DNA of 6,276 bases from Hylemonella sp. UBA2468 (GTDB lineage: Bacteria; Pseudomonadota; Gammaproteobacteria; Burkholderiales; Burkholderiaceae_C): NCBI GenBank assembly GCA_002342165.1, contig DDPM01000153.1:1-6276 (forward strand), read 5' to 3'. A program made the position numbers and the translations under genes. The number at the start of each line of letters is the position of its first letter. Within the stretch, counting starts at the first letter, position 1. The notes under the pieces are model-generated. The model was not told the origin of the DNA, did no database searches, and saw only the letters and a list, made by a program, of their open reading frames with translations. Of the stretch, positions 5,821 through 6,276 are shown piece after piece.

Positions 5821-6276
5821 TTAAGTTGCCTGCGGAAAAGTGCCCGGCAACAAAATGGCCTTGTCTACGTTTTGAATATTCGTGTGGCCGCAAAAGGCCA
5901 TGGTGATGTCCAGCTCTTTGTGGATGATTTGTAAGGCTTTGCTTACCCCCGCTTCACCCATGGCGCCAAGGCCGTAAGCCATGGCGCGGCCCACCATGGT
6001 GCCGCGTGCTCCCAAGGCCCAAGCTTTAAGCACGTCTTGACCGCTGCGGATGCCGCCATCCATCCACACTTCCAGCTTGTGGCCCACGGCGCCCACTATG
6101 GCGGGCAGGGCTTCAATGGTGGAGGGCGCGCCGTCCAGTTGCCGCCCGCCGTGGTTGCTCACCACAATCGCATCGGCGCCGTGTTGAGCGGCCAGCAAAG
6201 CATCTTCTACGTCCATGATGCCTTTGAGAATAAATTTACCCCCCCAGCGCTCTTTAACCCACGCAATGTCTGCCCA
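5821..6276 (-). CDS. FMN-dependent alpha-hydroxy-acid dehydrogenase (LldD/glycolate oxidase family), C-terminal part
   Basis: The C-terminal 151 residues of an enzyme that oxidises an L-2-hydroxy acid to the 2-keto acid through FMN; family members are usually about 360-400 residues. The frame is open to the right edge, so the N-terminus lies outside. Visible motifs are the FMN-phosphate lysine region KFILKGIMDVEDA, then the signature SNHGGRQLDGAPSTIEALP with the catalytic base His and substrate-binding Arg, followed by WMDGGIRSGQDVLKAWALGA and the FMN-binding GR in MVGRAMAYGLGAMGEAG. The chain ends in LPGTFPQAT. The methionine codon at 6214-6216 is internal (GIMDVEDA), not the start. Substrate cannot be decided: L-lactate, glycolate, mandelate or another hydroxy acid are all possible, so I give no symbol. 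It converges on queF, and a 6-bp inverted repeat GTTGCC/GGCAAC (5825-5851) spans its last codons. GC content is high, like valS. Confidence 0.93.
   Translation of the reverse strand, partial: WADIAWVKERWGGKFILKGIMDVEDALLAAQHGADAIVVSNHGGRQLDGAPSTIEALPAIVGAVGHKLEVWMDGGIRSGQDVLKAWALGARGTMVGRAMAYGLGAMGEAGVSKALQIIHKELDITMAFCGHTNIQNVDKAILLPGTFPQAT

Noticed and set aside
5825..5851. Inverted repeat GTTGCC/GGCAAC at the 3' end of the hydroxy-acid dehydrogenase gene as a terminator.
   Set aside because: Only six outer pairs with a 15-base interior, it lies within the final codons, and no T-tract follows on either strand.
5821..6216. The hydroxy-acid dehydrogenase fragment as a complete short gene starting at 6216.
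   Set aside because: The frame continues upstream without a stop to the window edge with family-like sequence, including the FMN-phosphate lysine region, so the methionine is internal.
1..6276. CRISPR arrays, tRNA or rRNA genes, insertion sequences.
   Set aside because: No regularly spaced repeats, cloverleaf-like segments, transposase motifs or terminal inverted repeats were seen on either strand.

Overview
The window looks like chromosomal DNA of a betaproteobacterium, most likely a Comamonadaceae member (Rhodoferax/Polaromonas/Limnohabitans type). This rests on the style of the ValS N-terminus, the long-form QueF and the remembered co-occurrence of rubrerythrin, a GlpC-like Fe-S protein and a DUF3501 protein in such genomes. 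Genus-level placement is inference. There is no CRISPR array, tRNA, rRNA, insertion sequence or phage gene.

Layout. Positions 1-1286 (minus) hold the N-terminal 428 residues of valyl-tRNA synthetase (valS), running off the left edge. A 282-bp AT-rich divergent spacer (1287-1568) carries an OxyR-like half site, a nested inverted repeat and a tentative promoter. Plus-strand genes follow: a single-domain rubrerythrin (1569-1991), a strong intrinsic terminator (2021-2049), a 9-bp inverted repeat (2060-2095), a GlpC/heterodisulfide-reductase-like Fe-S protein (2118-3467), a DUF3501 protein (3493-4083), yaaA (4123-4911) and queF (4908-5762). On the minus strand, 5821-6276 is the C-terminal 151 residues of an FMN-dependent alpha-hydroxy-acid dehydrogenase (LldD family), convergent with queF.

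How the genes may work together. Rubrerythrin reduces peroxide at a diiron site but needs an electron donor, and this copy has no rubredoxin domain. The adjacent protein with two [4Fe-4S] motifs and CCG-type repeats is a plausible donor. DUF3501 is an uncharacterised family next to it. YaaA is known in E. coli to limit intracellular iron during peroxide stress. The four genes from 1569 to 4911 therefore read as a candidate peroxide/iron-protection module. The low-GC character of the first three genes against both flanks, and related inverted-repeat arms upstream of rubrerythrin and of the Fe-S gene, support treating them as a unit. queF (queuosine pathway) is translationally coupled to yaaA but has no obvious functional link. 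valS and the hydroxy-acid dehydrogenase are ordinary flanking genes.
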